Translations under genes and position numbers: made by a program
The notes under the pieces: model-generated
The model's database searches: none
What the model was told of the DNA's origin: nothing
The model's input: the letters and a program-made list of their open reading frames with translations, nothing else
From: Subtercola frigoramans
GTDB lineage: Bacteria > Actinomycetota > Actinomycetes > Actinomycetales > Microbacteriaceae
Direction: 5' to 3'
Assembly (NCBI RefSeq): GCF_016907385.1
Contig: NZ_JAFBBU010000001.1
Coordinates: forward strand, 930,001 to 994,000
DNA length: 64,000 nt
Shown: positions 8,255 to 16,368 of the stretch, piece after piece
Numbering within the stretch: position 1 is the stretch's first letter
How the letters are laid out: each line of letters starts with the position of its first letter

Positions 8255-8620
8255 ATGACGTTTCAGGAAATCATCGAAATCGCCGCCTCCGTCATCGAGG
8301 GCGCGGGCGTGGCGATCATCCTCCTGGGGGCTGCGTGGTCGAGTGTGGTCGCCATTCTGCATGCCCTCCGGCGCGAGCCTTTGGTGTACAAGCAATACCG
8401 ACGGATGCTCGGGCAGTCCATTCTGCTCGGCCTCGAGTTTCTCGTGGCTGCCGACATCGTTCGGACCGTCGCTGTGACGCCGACGCTCGAGAGTGTCGCT
8501 GTACTCGCGGCGATCATCCTGATTCGTACGTTCCTCAGCCTGTCGCTTGAACTCGAGATCACCGGTCGCTGGCCGTGGCAGTCGGGGAAGGCGACCGACC
8601 CCGTCTCGGCAGCCGACTGA
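8255..8620 (+). CDS. DUF1622 family membrane protein
   Basis: 121 residues, nearly all hydrophobic helices: about residues 12-35, 52-70 and 75-95. The LGQSILLGLEFLVAADIVRTV block and the LSLSLELEITGRWPW ending are characteristic of DUF1622, an uncharacterised small inner-membrane family. The ATG at 8255 starts just before the amphipathic MTFQEIIEIA helix; an in-frame ATG at 8180 would add a non-conserved 25-residue stretch. No Shine-Dalgarno is obvious. Function unknown. Confidence 0.85.
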   Translation: MTFQEIIEIAASVIEGAGVAIILLGAAWSSVVAILHALRREPLVYKQYRRMLGQSILLGLEFLVAADIVRTVAVTPTLESVAVLAAIILIRTFLSLSLELEITGRWPWQSGKATDPVSAAD

Positions 8621-8687
8621 CAGATCGTGCGGTCTGAACCGGCACAGCGAACCGTGCCAGCCTGTCGGAGGGAGACGGACCCACCCG

Positions 8688-9587
8688 TCAGCAGTGCTCG
8701 TAGATGTGCTTCGGGTCGCCGGCCGGGGTGAGGGCGCGATCGCGGAGCATCGTCGAAGCGGGCCGATCGGCGCTGGCGCAGACCGTGCTGAACGAACTCG
8801 ACAGTGTGTCGGCGTATTCGACGTCGATCACTCGGTGCCCGTATGCGGCGGCATATGCGGCGCACTCGCTGAATTGGAAGCACTCTTCGGCGATCGCGAA
8901 ATCGAAACCGACCGACGTCGCCCCGACACGGGCGAGGTCGGGTGCGTTCTTCTGGGCTGCCGCCAAGCCGGAGGAATGGGCACTGGTGACCAGGGTGGTC
9001 GCGAACCCCACAGCCTCAGCCGAGGTGAATGCTCCATCAGAGCGGGTGAATGAATCGAAGTTGTCGAACTCGACCGCAGCGAATCCTGCTGCCGCGCAGC
9101 GTTGGATCGTCGGCGTGAGGCGTTCGACGATCTGTGTCTGCTTGGCGGTCGTCGAGATGTCGAGGATGTGCTCGTCGGGCCAGTTCGGGTCGGTGATGGG
9201 CTCTCCCGCTGTGGTTGTCACGAGGAGCTCGGTCGGCCAGTCGGCTCCGGGTTGCGTCTGGAATCCGTTCACGTAGCAGATCGAGTAGAGGCCGGGTGCG
9301 GGCTCGGCGCTGCTGTCGCGGGTGACGACGGTCACGCCAGCGTCGGGTGGGTAGGCTCCGCCGAGCTGGTAGTCCGCGACGGCCCCCAGAGGCGGCAGGG
9401 GTCGCTGCCCTGGTGTTGCAGCTGCAGTGGACGGACCAGCCTGGGCAGGGATCGGAGTCGCGGAGGGGGGCGCTGGTGGGGTCACCGCCGGGCTGGCCCC
9501 CGTGCATCCGGAAACCATCGCCACCGACGCCATTACCAGGGCCATGGTGGCCGAGCGGGCACTCGTCGTCTGAACACGTGGCGTCAT
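8688..9587 (-). CDS. Lipoprotein, endo-alpha-1,4-polygalactosaminidase-like (GH114)
   Basis: 299 residues with a lipoprotein signal: a hydrophobic segment ending in VSGC with Cys28 as the lipidation site, then a Pro/Ala/Thr-rich tether. The mature domain has the TIM-barrel blocks of the GH114 family: DYQLGGAYPP, CYVNGFQT, NWPDEHILDIS, AAGFAAVEFDNFDSF with the conserved acidic pair, and SVGFDFAIAEECFQFSEC. It would act outside the membrane on a galactosamine-containing polysaccharide such as an exopolysaccharide or wall polymer. The substrate is a family-level inference. Single-gene unit. Confidence 0.85.
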   Translation of the reverse strand: MTPRVQTTSARSATMALVMASVAMVSGCTGASPAVTPPAPPSATPIPAQAGPSTAAATPGQRPLPPLGAVADYQLGGAYPPDAGVTVVTRDSSAEPAPGLYSICYVNGFQTQPGADWPTELLVTTTAGEPITDPNWPDEHILDISTTAKQTQIVERLTPTIQRCAAAGFAAVEFDNFDSFTRSDGAFTSAEAVGFATTLVTSAHSSGLAAAQKNAPDLARVGATSVGFDFAIAEECFQFSECAAYAAAYGHRVIDVEYADTLSSSFSTVCASADRPASTMLRDRALTPAGDPKHIYEHC

Positions 9588-9654
9588 GTGTCGAGCGTAC
9601 GGCAGCAGTGCGCGGGCGCATCCGGTTCAGTCGGCGCGCGCGGCTTCGGTCGCG

Positions 9655-10266
9655 TCAGCTCTCGGGCCCGGGCGAGCCAGCCGCATCCTGCTGGTCAACG
9701 TCGAGCATCACCTCGTTGTGGCGCAGGAACGCCGGCAGGAAGGGCGGATCGAATCGGGCGAACCTCGGTTGCCCGGTCGAGGTGAGGCCGACTACGGCGA
9801 GGGCCGACCTCAGCTGTTCGAGGTGTTTCAGGTAGCTCTCTTCGGTCCAACGCCCGCGGTACCGGATTGCAGCAACCCGGCTCTCCGGCACTGCACGGAG
9901 CTGCACGCGGGGGTTTGTCGGGCGCGGGGCTGTCTCGAAGGTGAAGTCTGCAGGCAGCACGAAGGCGACCCTGAAGCCGCTTTGTTCGGCGTCACCCGGC
10001 CTCGCGGAAGCGGATTGTTGCACCACCGGCGCGGTCATCGCGATGCGTGACGAGACACCGGCCTGCACCACGGGTGCCGTCATCGACACCTTCGAATTCG
10101 AAACGTTCTCACCGCCGATGTAGGCGAAGAGGTACCTGAACGCCTTGTTGCCCGCGTCTTCGAAGGGCGCATCGACGATCGCCTCAGCCAGGAGATGGCC
10201 GGGGTACCGGCGAAGTTCGAAGTCGTCGTAGCTGTAAAGCACGTCGTACGGCTGTTGCTCGGTCAT
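9655..10266 (-). CDS. SOUL family heme-binding protein
   Basis: 203 residues. The family hallmarks are clear: YDDFELRRYPGHLLAEA at the start, FRYLFAYIGGEN, the repeated MTAPVV motif (residues about 62-67 and 76-81) and SRVAAIRYRGRWTEESY. SOUL proteins bind heme or tetrapyrroles; bacterial roles are not settled. The stop lies close to the start of the lipoprotein gene, on the same strand, but no shared function is evident. Confidence 0.93.
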   Translation of the reverse strand: MTEQQPYDVLYSYDDFELRRYPGHLLAEAIVDAPFEDAGNKAFRYLFAYIGGENVSNSKVSMTAPVVQAGVSSRIAMTAPVVQQSASARPGDAEQSGFRVAFVLPADFTFETAPRPTNPRVQLRAVPESRVAAIRYRGRWTEESYLKHLEQLRSALAVVGLTSTGQPRFARFDPPFLPAFLRHNEVMLDVDQQDAAGSPGPES

Positions 10267-10355
10267 TGCCCCAAACTACTCCCGCGGCCTGAGTTGCAGG
10301 GGCCACACCGATGAGTACAGTGGCGATCATCCACAGCTGGTCGGCGCAGGCCTCG

Positions 10356-10637
10356 CTACTCGCCGCGGTTGCGACTCAACTCGTAGATGCGCACGAGCTC
10401 GTCGATCGCCGTGTCTCGGGTCTCGCCGCCCTCGTCGAACATCTCGGTGACATGGGTCTTCAGGTGGTTCTCGACCATCAGCTTGTTGAGGGAGCCGAGT
10501 GACTTCTGAATGGCCAACGACTGCGTGATGATGTCGACGCAGTAGTCCTCGTTCTCGATGGCCTTGCTGAGCCCCCGCATCTGCCCCTCGAGGATGCGCG
10601 CGCGGTGCAGGGCACGTTTCTTGATGTCGTCGATCAC
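10356..10637 (-). CDS. Metal-sensing repressor, CsoR/RcnR (DUF156) family
   Basis: 93 residues, the normal length for this four-helix family of copper, nickel/cobalt, formaldehyde or persulfide sensors. The metal-site positions are Cys33 in EDYCVDI, His58 and His62 in ENHLKTH, so the third ligand is His rather than the Cys of copper-sensing CsoR; this looks like the RcnR set except that no N-terminal His is present. No metal transporter gene is adjacent. The GTG at 10637 has no spaced Shine-Dalgarno, but TATTCT (10644-10649 on this strand) lies 6 nt upstream, so the mRNA may be leaderless. Confidence 0.9.
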   Translation of the reverse strand: MIDDIKKRALHRARILEGQMRGLSKAIENEDYCVDIITQSLAIQKSLGSLNKLMVENHLKTHVTEMFDEGGETRDTAIDELVRIYELSRNRGE

Positions 10638-10682
10638 CCCTCAAGAATACGATGGCGCCTGTCGCTGTGTTGCGTCAGGAAT

Positions 10683-11582
10683 CTAAGCTAACTCGTCACT
10701 ACGGGGGATCGATTCGGCGGCACCCTCGCGGGTCACGGCAATTGAGGCGGCGCGTGTCGCGCGGTCCAGGGCGGCGAAGATTGGCATCTTTTCGGCTAGC
10801 GCGCTGGCGAGGTAGCCGGCGAACGTGTCGCCCGCTCCTGTCGTGTCGACGGGCTGTACTCGGGGAGCATGACATTCGATCCGCCCCTGCGAGTTCACCG
10901 CAATCGCGCCCCTCTCGCCGAGGGTGCAGACAACCGTGCAGTCGAATCTCTCGGAAAGAATGGCTGCCATTGCTGAAGGCTCCTCTTGGAATTCGCTTCC
11001 CGTTGACCGCATGACAGTCCTGAGTTCACCTTCATTGACAATCAACAGATCCACGTCGTGGATGAGATCGTCGATGTCCGGCGGCGCTGGCGCCACATTC
11101 AAAATCACCACTGCACCCTGCCGCCGCGCAGACCGGGCCGCGGATATGACGACCGATCGTGGGATCTCCATTTGAAGAAGCAACACTGACCCTGGTTCCA
11201 TGGAGGACATGGCCACACTGACGTGAACCTCTGGGAGTGCTGCGTTTGCTCCCGGATCCACCATGATCGAGTTCTCCCCGGCGCTGTTAACAATGACAAC
11301 CGCAACACCCGTCGGAGTCTGCGTGGCTAGTACACCCGATCTGTCGATTCCGACAGCATCAAAGAGGTTGAGCATCCTCCGCCCGTCACTATCATCTCCA
11401 ACAGCCCCGATCATGCGAACGGCCGAACCTGCCAGTCGTGCGGCAACCGCTTGGTTTGCGCCTTTGCCTCCCGGGCCCGTCGAGCGCATCCCACAAAGGA
11501 CTGTCTCTCCGGGTGCAGGAAAGCTCTCAACGGAAATGCGTTGATCGACATTGATACTCCCAACGACGACGATCTCGCCCAT
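10683..11582 (-). CDS. rbsK: Ribokinase, PfkB family
   Basis: 299 residues, the usual ribokinase length. Both PfkB signatures are visible: GPGGKGANQA near residue 37 for sugar binding and VDTTGAGDTFAG at 245-256, with Asp252 as catalytic base. It would phosphorylate a pentose or related sugar with ATP. It is the last gene of the LacI/ABC/RpiB/RraA island and is separated from rraA by 118 bp holding a strong hairpin, so it may be expressed differently from the upstream genes. The true sugar need not be ribose. Start ATG 11582 has AAGGGAG upstream. Confidence 0.92.
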   Translation of the reverse strand: MGEIVVVGSINVDQRISVESFPAPGETVLCGMRSTGPGGKGANQAVAARLAGSAVRMIGAVGDDSDGRRMLNLFDAVGIDRSGVLATQTPTGVAVVIVNSAGENSIMVDPGANAALPEVHVSVAMSSMEPGSVLLLQMEIPRSVVISAARSARRQGAVVILNVAPAPPDIDDLIHDVDLLIVNEGELRTVMRSTGSEFQEEPSAMAAILSERFDCTVVCTLGERGAIAVNSQGRIECHAPRVQPVDTTGAGDTFAGYLASALAEKMPIFAALDRATRAASIAVTREGAAESIPRSDELA

Positions 11583-11595
11583 CAGGCTCCCTTCC

Positions 11596-11630
11596 CTGTA
11601 GGGCCCTCGCGAGGAGCAAGGGCCCTACAG
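11596..11630. other. 11-bp perfect hairpin between rraA and rbsK
   Basis: CTGTAGGGCCC at 11596-11606 pairs perfectly with 11620-11630 around a 13-nt loop. Read along the operon (minus strand) it sits directly upstream of the rbsK ribosome binding site and is followed by G-rich sequence rather than U, so it is not a simple terminator for the operon. On the plus strand it is followed by TTCTTTC. The rest of the 118-bp spacer has a CGATCG-ACCTG-CGATCG repeat near 11675-11690. Confidence 0.6.
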
Positions 11631-11700
11631 TTCTTTCGGTCGTATTTTTCGCGAGCGTGCCGTCGAGTCTTCGCGATCGACCTGCGATCGATGGAGGCTA

Positions 11701-12477
11701 CTACGCCCGGCGAAGCACCTTATCGATGTCTTCGGCCGTCGGCGCATAGGGATGTTTGGGAACATCGAATTGCGACTCAGTGCTGCTGTTTCGTGGAATG
11801 CCCAGGCGATCGAAGAGAATTCCTCTCGCGATTCGGTCCTGCTCGCTCTCCTGGATTGCATACTTGAGAACGTCATCGATCACGTCGACGGGCACGACAA
11901 TGGCCCCATCTCCGTCGGCGACGATGAGATCTCCTGGCTTGACGAGTTGACCACCGATTTCAACTGGAATGCTGTGTCCACCCCATTCGACCCGGCCTTG
12001 ATACATGGGCTGTACTACCCAGCGCGACCAGATCGGCAGATGTTTGGACTCGAGTGTCTCATCCGTGTCACGAGCGCCACCGTTTGTGACCACGCCCTTA
12101 GCGCCGAGGGCGGCCCACATCATGGAATCCATCGAACCGACTGCCGGTGTCGCAGTATTGCAGGTGTCGATGACGAGAAAGGTCTCATCGTCGATCAGTG
12201 TCGACATGTCATTTTCGAAGACCTGGCCATACCAGTAGTCGTATGCCCATTTTGTATATTCATCCGGTGACATCGTGGGCACCACCTGCTGCGTTGGAAT
12301 GTGACGCATAGTGTGCGCAAAGCCAGCTGCCTTGGTTCTCCAGAGTGGTCGGATTTCTGGCGAGATCGTTCCGAAATGGTGCAGACCAACCCAGTCGAGC
12401 CCGTCACGGATATCAGTCACTCGCAGTTTCGATGCAATATCGAGGATTTCTTTCTTACGTGCGCTTTCGAGCGCCAT
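11701..12477 (-). CDS. RraA-like aldolase/decarboxylase family protein
   Basis: 258 residues of the RraA/HMG-CHA aldolase (formerly 'dimethylmenaquinone methyltransferase') fold, longer than true RraA (about 160). The active-site block VTNGGARDTDET near residue 130 carries the Arg-Asp pair used for metal and pyruvate binding in class II pyruvate aldolases and oxaloacetate decarboxylases. GDLIVADGDGAIVVP near residue 190 is also conserved. In a sugar operon it more likely cleaves a hydroxy-oxo acid or acts on a phosphosugar than regulates RNase E. The ATG at 12477 has AAAGG upstream. Confidence 0.85.
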   Translation of the reverse strand: MALESARKKEILDIASKLRVTDIRDGLDWVGLHHFGTISPEIRPLWRTKAAGFAHTMRHIPTQQVVPTMSPDEYTKWAYDYWYGQVFENDMSTLIDDETFLVIDTCNTATPAVGSMDSMMWAALGAKGVVTNGGARDTDETLESKHLPIWSRWVVQPMYQGRVEWGGHSIPVEIGGQLVKPGDLIVADGDGAIVVPVDVIDDVLKYAIQESEQDRIARGILFDRLGIPRNSSTESQFDVPKHPYAPTAEDIDKVLRRA

Positions 12478-12520
12478 GTTCTAGCCTTTCGTTGGTGAGT
12501 AGCGCCGCGCGACGCTCGTT

Positions 12521-12550
12521 CAGTTCAGTTCAGTTCAGTTCAGTTCAGTT
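12521..12550. repeat. Pentanucleotide tandem repeat, six CAGTT copies, over the rpiB stop codon
   Basis: Six exact copies of CAGTT run from 12521 to 12550. The rpiB TGA (12535-12537, read on the minus strand) lies inside the array. Because the unit is 5 bp, any change of copy number shifts frame, but the unit AACTG read in any frame produces TGA within five codons, so the array works as a stop in all three frames. Confidence 0.9.
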
Positions 12551-13035
12551 CGGTCGGCAGGCTCCTTTCGTCCGTTGAGAGCCGGGTTGGAGGAGTCCGC
12601 CTCCAGCTCGGTGATCTGAGCGACGCGCCGGCGAACATCTTCTGTGTCGTCGAATCGTGCGCCAAGAAATGCGTCGAGCACATCCGCGGCGATGCGCTCT
12701 CCGATGATCCATGCGCCAAGGCAGGCAACATTCACGTCATCGTGTTCGACGCTCTGGCGTGCGGCGAACGTGTCGTGGATGACCGCAGCACGAATGCCGC
12801 GGACCTTATTGGCCGCGATCGATGCGCCGACGCCACTACCGCACACCAGGATCCCCCGGTCGACGTCGTGGGAGACGACCAAGGATGTGACGCTCTGGGT
12901 CATGACAGGGAAATCGACAGGTTCATCGTTCTGTGTGCCCACATCGACAACATGGTGCCCGGCAGCACGAAGGTGTTGGAGAACGAACGGTTTGAGAATA
13001 AAACCAGCGTGGTCATTCGAGAGAGCGATCTTCAT
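12535..13035 (-). CDS. rpiB: RpiB/LacA/LacB family sugar-phosphate isomerase
   Basis: 166 residues of the RpiB/LacAB family, which interconverts aldose and ketose phosphates such as ribose 5-phosphate and ribulose 5-phosphate. The N-terminal SNDHAG motif with Asp8-His9 and the GILVCGSGVGASIAANK block with Cys65 as the proton-transfer base are intact. The last 20 residues are non-conserved and run into the CAGTT repeat. Being between the permease and an RraA-like gene, it probably acts on the sugar phosphate formed in this pathway rather than serving only the pentose phosphate pathway. Confidence 0.9.
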   Translation of the reverse strand: MKIALSNDHAGFILKPFVLQHLRAAGHHVVDVGTQNDEPVDFPVMTQSVTSLVVSHDVDRGILVCGSGVGASIAANKVRGIRAAVIHDTFAARQSVEHDDVNVACLGAWIIGERIAADVLDAFLGARFDDTEDVRRRVAQITELEADSSNPALNGRKEPADRTELN

Positions 13036-13039
13036 GCCC

Positions 13040-13945
13040 TTATCCCTTCAATCCGGAAGTCGCAATGCCCTCAACAAGGAGCCGCTGCGCGGCAACGAAC
13101 ACGCCGAGAACCGGGAGCAGTGAAACGAGCGACATTGCAAAGAGAGCGCCGAACGATGACCCAGAAGTCGTATCGATGAATGCCCGTAGCGCGAGTGGCA
13201 CGGTGTAAAGATTGGTGTTCGTCAGATAGATGAGCGGTGTGAAGAAGTCATTCCAGCTGTAGATGAAACTGAAGATCGCTGCAGTCGCGAGAGCCGGTTT
13301 GGAAAGCGGGAGAATTATGCGCAGGAAGATGCGGATGTGGCCGCACCCATCCAGACGCGCCGCTTCGTCCAGTTCTTTTGGTATGGCTCGGAAGAACTGT
13401 GTGAGCAGAAAGACAAAGAAGGCATCTGTCGCGAGCATCTTAGGGATGATGAAGGGGAGATACGTGTCGATCCAGCCGAGTTCGCGGAACATGATGTACT
13501 GCGGCACTAGCAAGACGTGATGGGGCAGCATGAGGGTGCCAAGCATCAGCGCAAATAGAACACCCTTGAAGCGGAACTGTATTCTTGCGAAGGCATATGC
13601 CGTGATCGAGCAGGCCACCACATTCCCGATCACACACAACAGGGCAACCAGAAGCGAGTTCAACAGGAACCGCCAGAACGGCACGCCGGCAATGCCCTTC
13701 CATCCTTCGGTGTACCCGCCGAGCGTGAAGTTGGTCCCGGGCCAGAGACCGGGATCGCTGATGGCGCTGTCGTTCCGGAACGATGCGCTCATCATCCACA
13801 GGAGTGGGTAGAACATGACCGCTGCCATGCCTATGAGGAGCAGGTGACGATACAGCTGCCCTTTCGCCGCCGAGCTTGACACGCTGCGCTGACTCGACAC
13901 TCGATTTGCGTGCTGCTCGTTCTTTTTCAGGTACATGACGCTCAT
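13040..13945 (-). CDS. Carbohydrate ABC transporter permease, MalG type
   Basis: 301 residues with six membrane segments and the cytoplasmic EAA loop KELDEAARLDGCGHIRIF followed by LRIILPL, which contacts the ATPase. The C-terminal LLVEGIATSGLKG ending is typical of CUT1 sugar permeases. It overlaps the upstream MalF-type permease by 4 bp (ATGA) and ends 5 bp before rpiB. No ATPase gene is present in the cluster, so a shared MsmK/MsmX-type ATPase encoded elsewhere must serve the transporter. Confidence 0.93.
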   Translation of the reverse strand: MSVMYLKKNEQHANRVSSQRSVSSSAAKGQLYRHLLLIGMAAVMFYPLLWMMSASFRNDSAISDPGLWPGTNFTLGGYTEGWKGIAGVPFWRFLLNSLLVALLCVIGNVVACSITAYAFARIQFRFKGVLFALMLGTLMLPHHVLLVPQYIMFRELGWIDTYLPFIIPKMLATDAFFVFLLTQFFRAIPKELDEAARLDGCGHIRIFLRIILPLSKPALATAAIFSFIYSWNDFFTPLIYLTNTNLYTVPLALRAFIDTTSGSSFGALFAMSLVSLLPVLGVFVAAQRLLVEGIATSGLKG

Positions 13946-14901
13946 GACTCATCTCCGTAATGGACGATCCGGCGGCTCAAGGCAAAGAGTCCGCCTGCCG
14001 CGATTCCAACGATCACGAGCAGTACCCAGCCCAGAGCAGACGCGTAGCCCATGTCGAAATCGACAAACCCCTTTTGGTAGAGGTAGAGAGTGTAGAAAAG
14101 GGTGGAATCTGCAGGCCCTCCGGTGCCATTGCTCACGATGTAGGCGGTGTTGAACGCCTGGAACGCGCCGACGACGTTCATCAGGACGTTGAAGAAGATG
14201 ATCGGGCTCAACAGCGGGAGCGTGACGGAGAAGAATCTCCGAATGGGCCCGGCACCGTCCATGATCGCCGCTTCGCGCATCTCGCCTGGTATCTGTTTGA
14301 GACCGGCGAGATAGATGATCATCGCTGAACCAAATTGCCAGACGTTCAAGACGATCAGCGTGTACAGTGCGGTGTCAGGTTCTCCGATCCACGAGAACGT
14401 CGTGTCGACGCCGATCGCACCAAGTGCATTGTTCAGTAACCCATTGCCCTGGAACAGGAACCGCCAGAGTATGGCGATTGCGACGCTCCCGCCGATGAGC
14501 GAGGGAACGTAGAAGATCGCCCGGTATGCCCCGAGACCTCGAATTCTATTTGTCAGCATCGTGGCCAGCGAGAGTGCGAAGACCTGAACGATCGGTACCG
14601 AGATGACCAGATATGTGAGCGTGACTCGCAGGGACTCCCAGAACCGAGGATCTTCGGTGAACATCCGTTGGTAATTGTCGGTTCCGATCCATGCCGGAGT
14701 TCCGAGTACCGAGTAGTCGGTGAACGACAGGTACAAACTGGCAAGCACAGGGCCACCGATGATGAAGACGAACCCGATGATCCATGGAGTCATGAAGGCG
14801 TACCCGGCAAGGTTGTCGCGCCTGCCGATTCTCCTTCGGCTCTGAGCTTGTTTGCCCGATGGCGTGGGTGTGATGAGCGTTTGTTCGAGTTCGAGTGTCA
14901 T
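13942..14901 (-). CDS. Carbohydrate ABC transporter permease, MalF type
   Basis: 319 residues with an Arg-rich cytoplasmic N-terminus, six membrane segments (the first near 35-60 in AFMTPWIIGFVFIIGGP) and the EAA loop GEMREAAIMDGAGPIRRFF plus VTLPLLSP. Pairs with the following MalG-type permease in a CUT1 importer. Starts 14 bp after the stop of the substrate-binding lipoprotein gene and overlaps the next gene by 4 bp, so all three are clearly cotranscribed. Confidence 0.93.
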   Translation of the reverse strand: MTLELEQTLITPTPSGKQAQSRRRIGRRDNLAGYAFMTPWIIGFVFIIGGPVLASLYLSFTDYSVLGTPAWIGTDNYQRMFTEDPRFWESLRVTLTYLVISVPIVQVFALSLATMLTNRIRGLGAYRAIFYVPSLIGGSVAIAILWRFLFQGNGLLNNALGAIGVDTTFSWIGEPDTALYTLIVLNVWQFGSAMIIYLAGLKQIPGEMREAAIMDGAGPIRRFFSVTLPLLSPIIFFNVLMNVVGAFQAFNTAYIVSNGTGGPADSTLFYTLYLYQKGFVDFDMGYASALGWVLLVIVGIAAGGLFALSRRIVHYGDES

Positions 14902-14915
14902 GAGAGGCTCGCCCG

Positions 14916-16223
14916 CTACTTGAGCGCGTCTGACGCTGCTGTGAAGAACTGGTCGACTGCCTCATTCACAGACGATCGCCCGAAGGCAACGTCCTGATAG
15001 ACACGACTGAGCTCGGAGGTCAGCGTGCTGAGGCCGGCCGGGTACGTTGTCGTGGTGAGGTCGCCAGCTTCGGTGAGCTTCTTCAGAATAGTCACATTCT
15101 GCTTGACCCCCGCGGGAGTGCCTGGGTCGGCGACAAGTGCGTCCTGAGCCTTGGTATTCGTGAGAATCCCGTTGTCTGACTGGAAGGCAACGCCGGCGCT
15201 TGTGTCATTGGCAAAGAAGTTCGCGAAGGATGCTGCCGTGGCGACGTTGTTGCAACTATTGGGGATAGAGATCCCGTTGACGCCGACGACGTTGGCTGAT
15301 TTCCCCTCGTCTTTGGGTATGTTCACTTCGGCAACTGTCGTCTGGGCGCCTGCCCCATTGAGCGTCTTCTCCGTGGTGTAGAGCTGAGGAATGTCTCGAG
15401 TGCCGACGGCAGCGACCCCGGTGGCAAGCGGAGTGAGTTCGAGGGCCCCGACTTGATCGGGAATCATGGAGGCTGGCACTGTCACGCCATCTTTGGACAG
15501 ATCGACCCAGAATTGGAACCACTCTTGCAGGAGCGCCTTGTCGAACCCGAGCTGCTTTCCGTCGAACATCTTCTGCCCGTGGCCTATCACCCACGACGTC
15601 AGACTGAACATGTTTGATGCCTCGATCTCCGAGGCCCATTTTCCATCGGGGAGACCAGATTGAACACTTCGCAGCCATGCGCCGTACTGCTCCCACGTCA
15701 TTGTGTCCGTCGGCGGCTGTGCTCCAGCTTCCCGGATCATCTGGGTGTTGTAAGCCAGGAGTCGCACGAAGGTGCCAGTTGGCAGGATGTACTGTTTGCC
15801 GTCGATCTGGCCAGCAGCCATGACGTCTTTCGGAATGTCCGTCGTGTCGATCTGGCCGCCCGAAATCAGGTCGTCGAGAGGCCGCAGGACATTCTTTTGC
15901 GCATAGGGAGCGACGAAGGTACTCTGCGTGCCGACAGCACAGCTCAGGCCGCCCCCAGCCGCACGGACGGTGAATCGCTCAACGTATGACGTGTAGTCAG
16001 CAACGTCACCGGTGATGGTCGTTCCAGGATGAGCTTTACCAAAGAGCTCGATGACCGTGTTGACTTTGTCGGCGCGGGCAGGGCTTCCCCAGAACGAATA
16101 ACTGATCGAGCCACCGACGGTGCCCGACGGGTTGCTGGCTCCTGCGCTGCCGCAGGCCGAAAGCATGAGTGCAGCGGCCACCATTGCGGTGACGGTGATG
16201 ATCTTCCGAGTGGAATGGGCCAC
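14916..16223 (-). CDS. ABC transporter substrate-binding lipoprotein, sugar type
   Basis: 435 residues. The signal ends in the lipobox LSAC with Cys24, followed by a Gly/Ser-rich tether and a family 1 solute-binding fold (GSISYSFWGSP, then VIELFGKAHPGTTITGD). It captures the sugar outside the membrane for the two permeases downstream. The GTG at 16223 is preferred over the ATG 18 bp upstream because a perfect GAGGAG (16231-16236) lies 7 nt before it; the ATG overlaps that ribosome binding site. The LacI-type operator lies about 95 bp upstream. Confidence 0.93.
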   Translation of the reverse strand: MAHSTRKIITVTAMVAAALMLSACGSAGASNPSGTVGGSISYSFWGSPARADKVNTVIELFGKAHPGTTITGDVADYTSYVERFTVRAAGGGLSCAVGTQSTFVAPYAQKNVLRPLDDLISGGQIDTTDIPKDVMAAGQIDGKQYILPTGTFVRLLAYNTQMIREAGAQPPTDTMTWEQYGAWLRSVQSGLPDGKWASEIEASNMFSLTSWVIGHGQKMFDGKQLGFDKALLQEWFQFWVDLSKDGVTVPASMIPDQVGALELTPLATGVAAVGTRDIPQLYTTEKTLNGAGAQTTVAEVNIPKDEGKSANVVGVNGISIPNSCNNVATAASFANFFANDTSAGVAFQSDNGILTNTKAQDALVADPGTPAGVKQNVTILKKLTEAGDLTTTTYPAGLSTLTSELSRVYQDVAFGRSSVNEAVDQFFTAASDALK

Positions 16224-16310
16224 GGTATTACTCCTCGTCATTGAGAGAGCACCGTCGAGCTCTGTCGGCGGTGTTGGGGGTGGGTGCAACCCAAGTTTCC
16301 TTCGGCGCAT

Positions 16311-16342
16311 AACTAGTATCTACGCGCGTAGATAGTTGCACA
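16311..16342 (-). promoter_or_regulatory. LacI-type operator and promoter of the sugar transporter operon
   Basis: TATCTACGCGCGTAGATA at 16317-16334 is a perfect 18-bp palindrome with a central CpG, the layout bound by LacI-family repressors. Read on the minus strand, TTGTGC (16337-16342) and GATACT (16314-16319) are spaced by exactly 17 bp and could be the -35 and -10 boxes; the palindrome fills the spacer and reaches into the -10. It lies between the LacI gene and the transporter gene. The promoter is an inference; the palindrome is directly seen. Confidence 0.75.
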
Positions 16343-16368
16343 AGGGGCTAAAAATAGAAACCTGTTGA

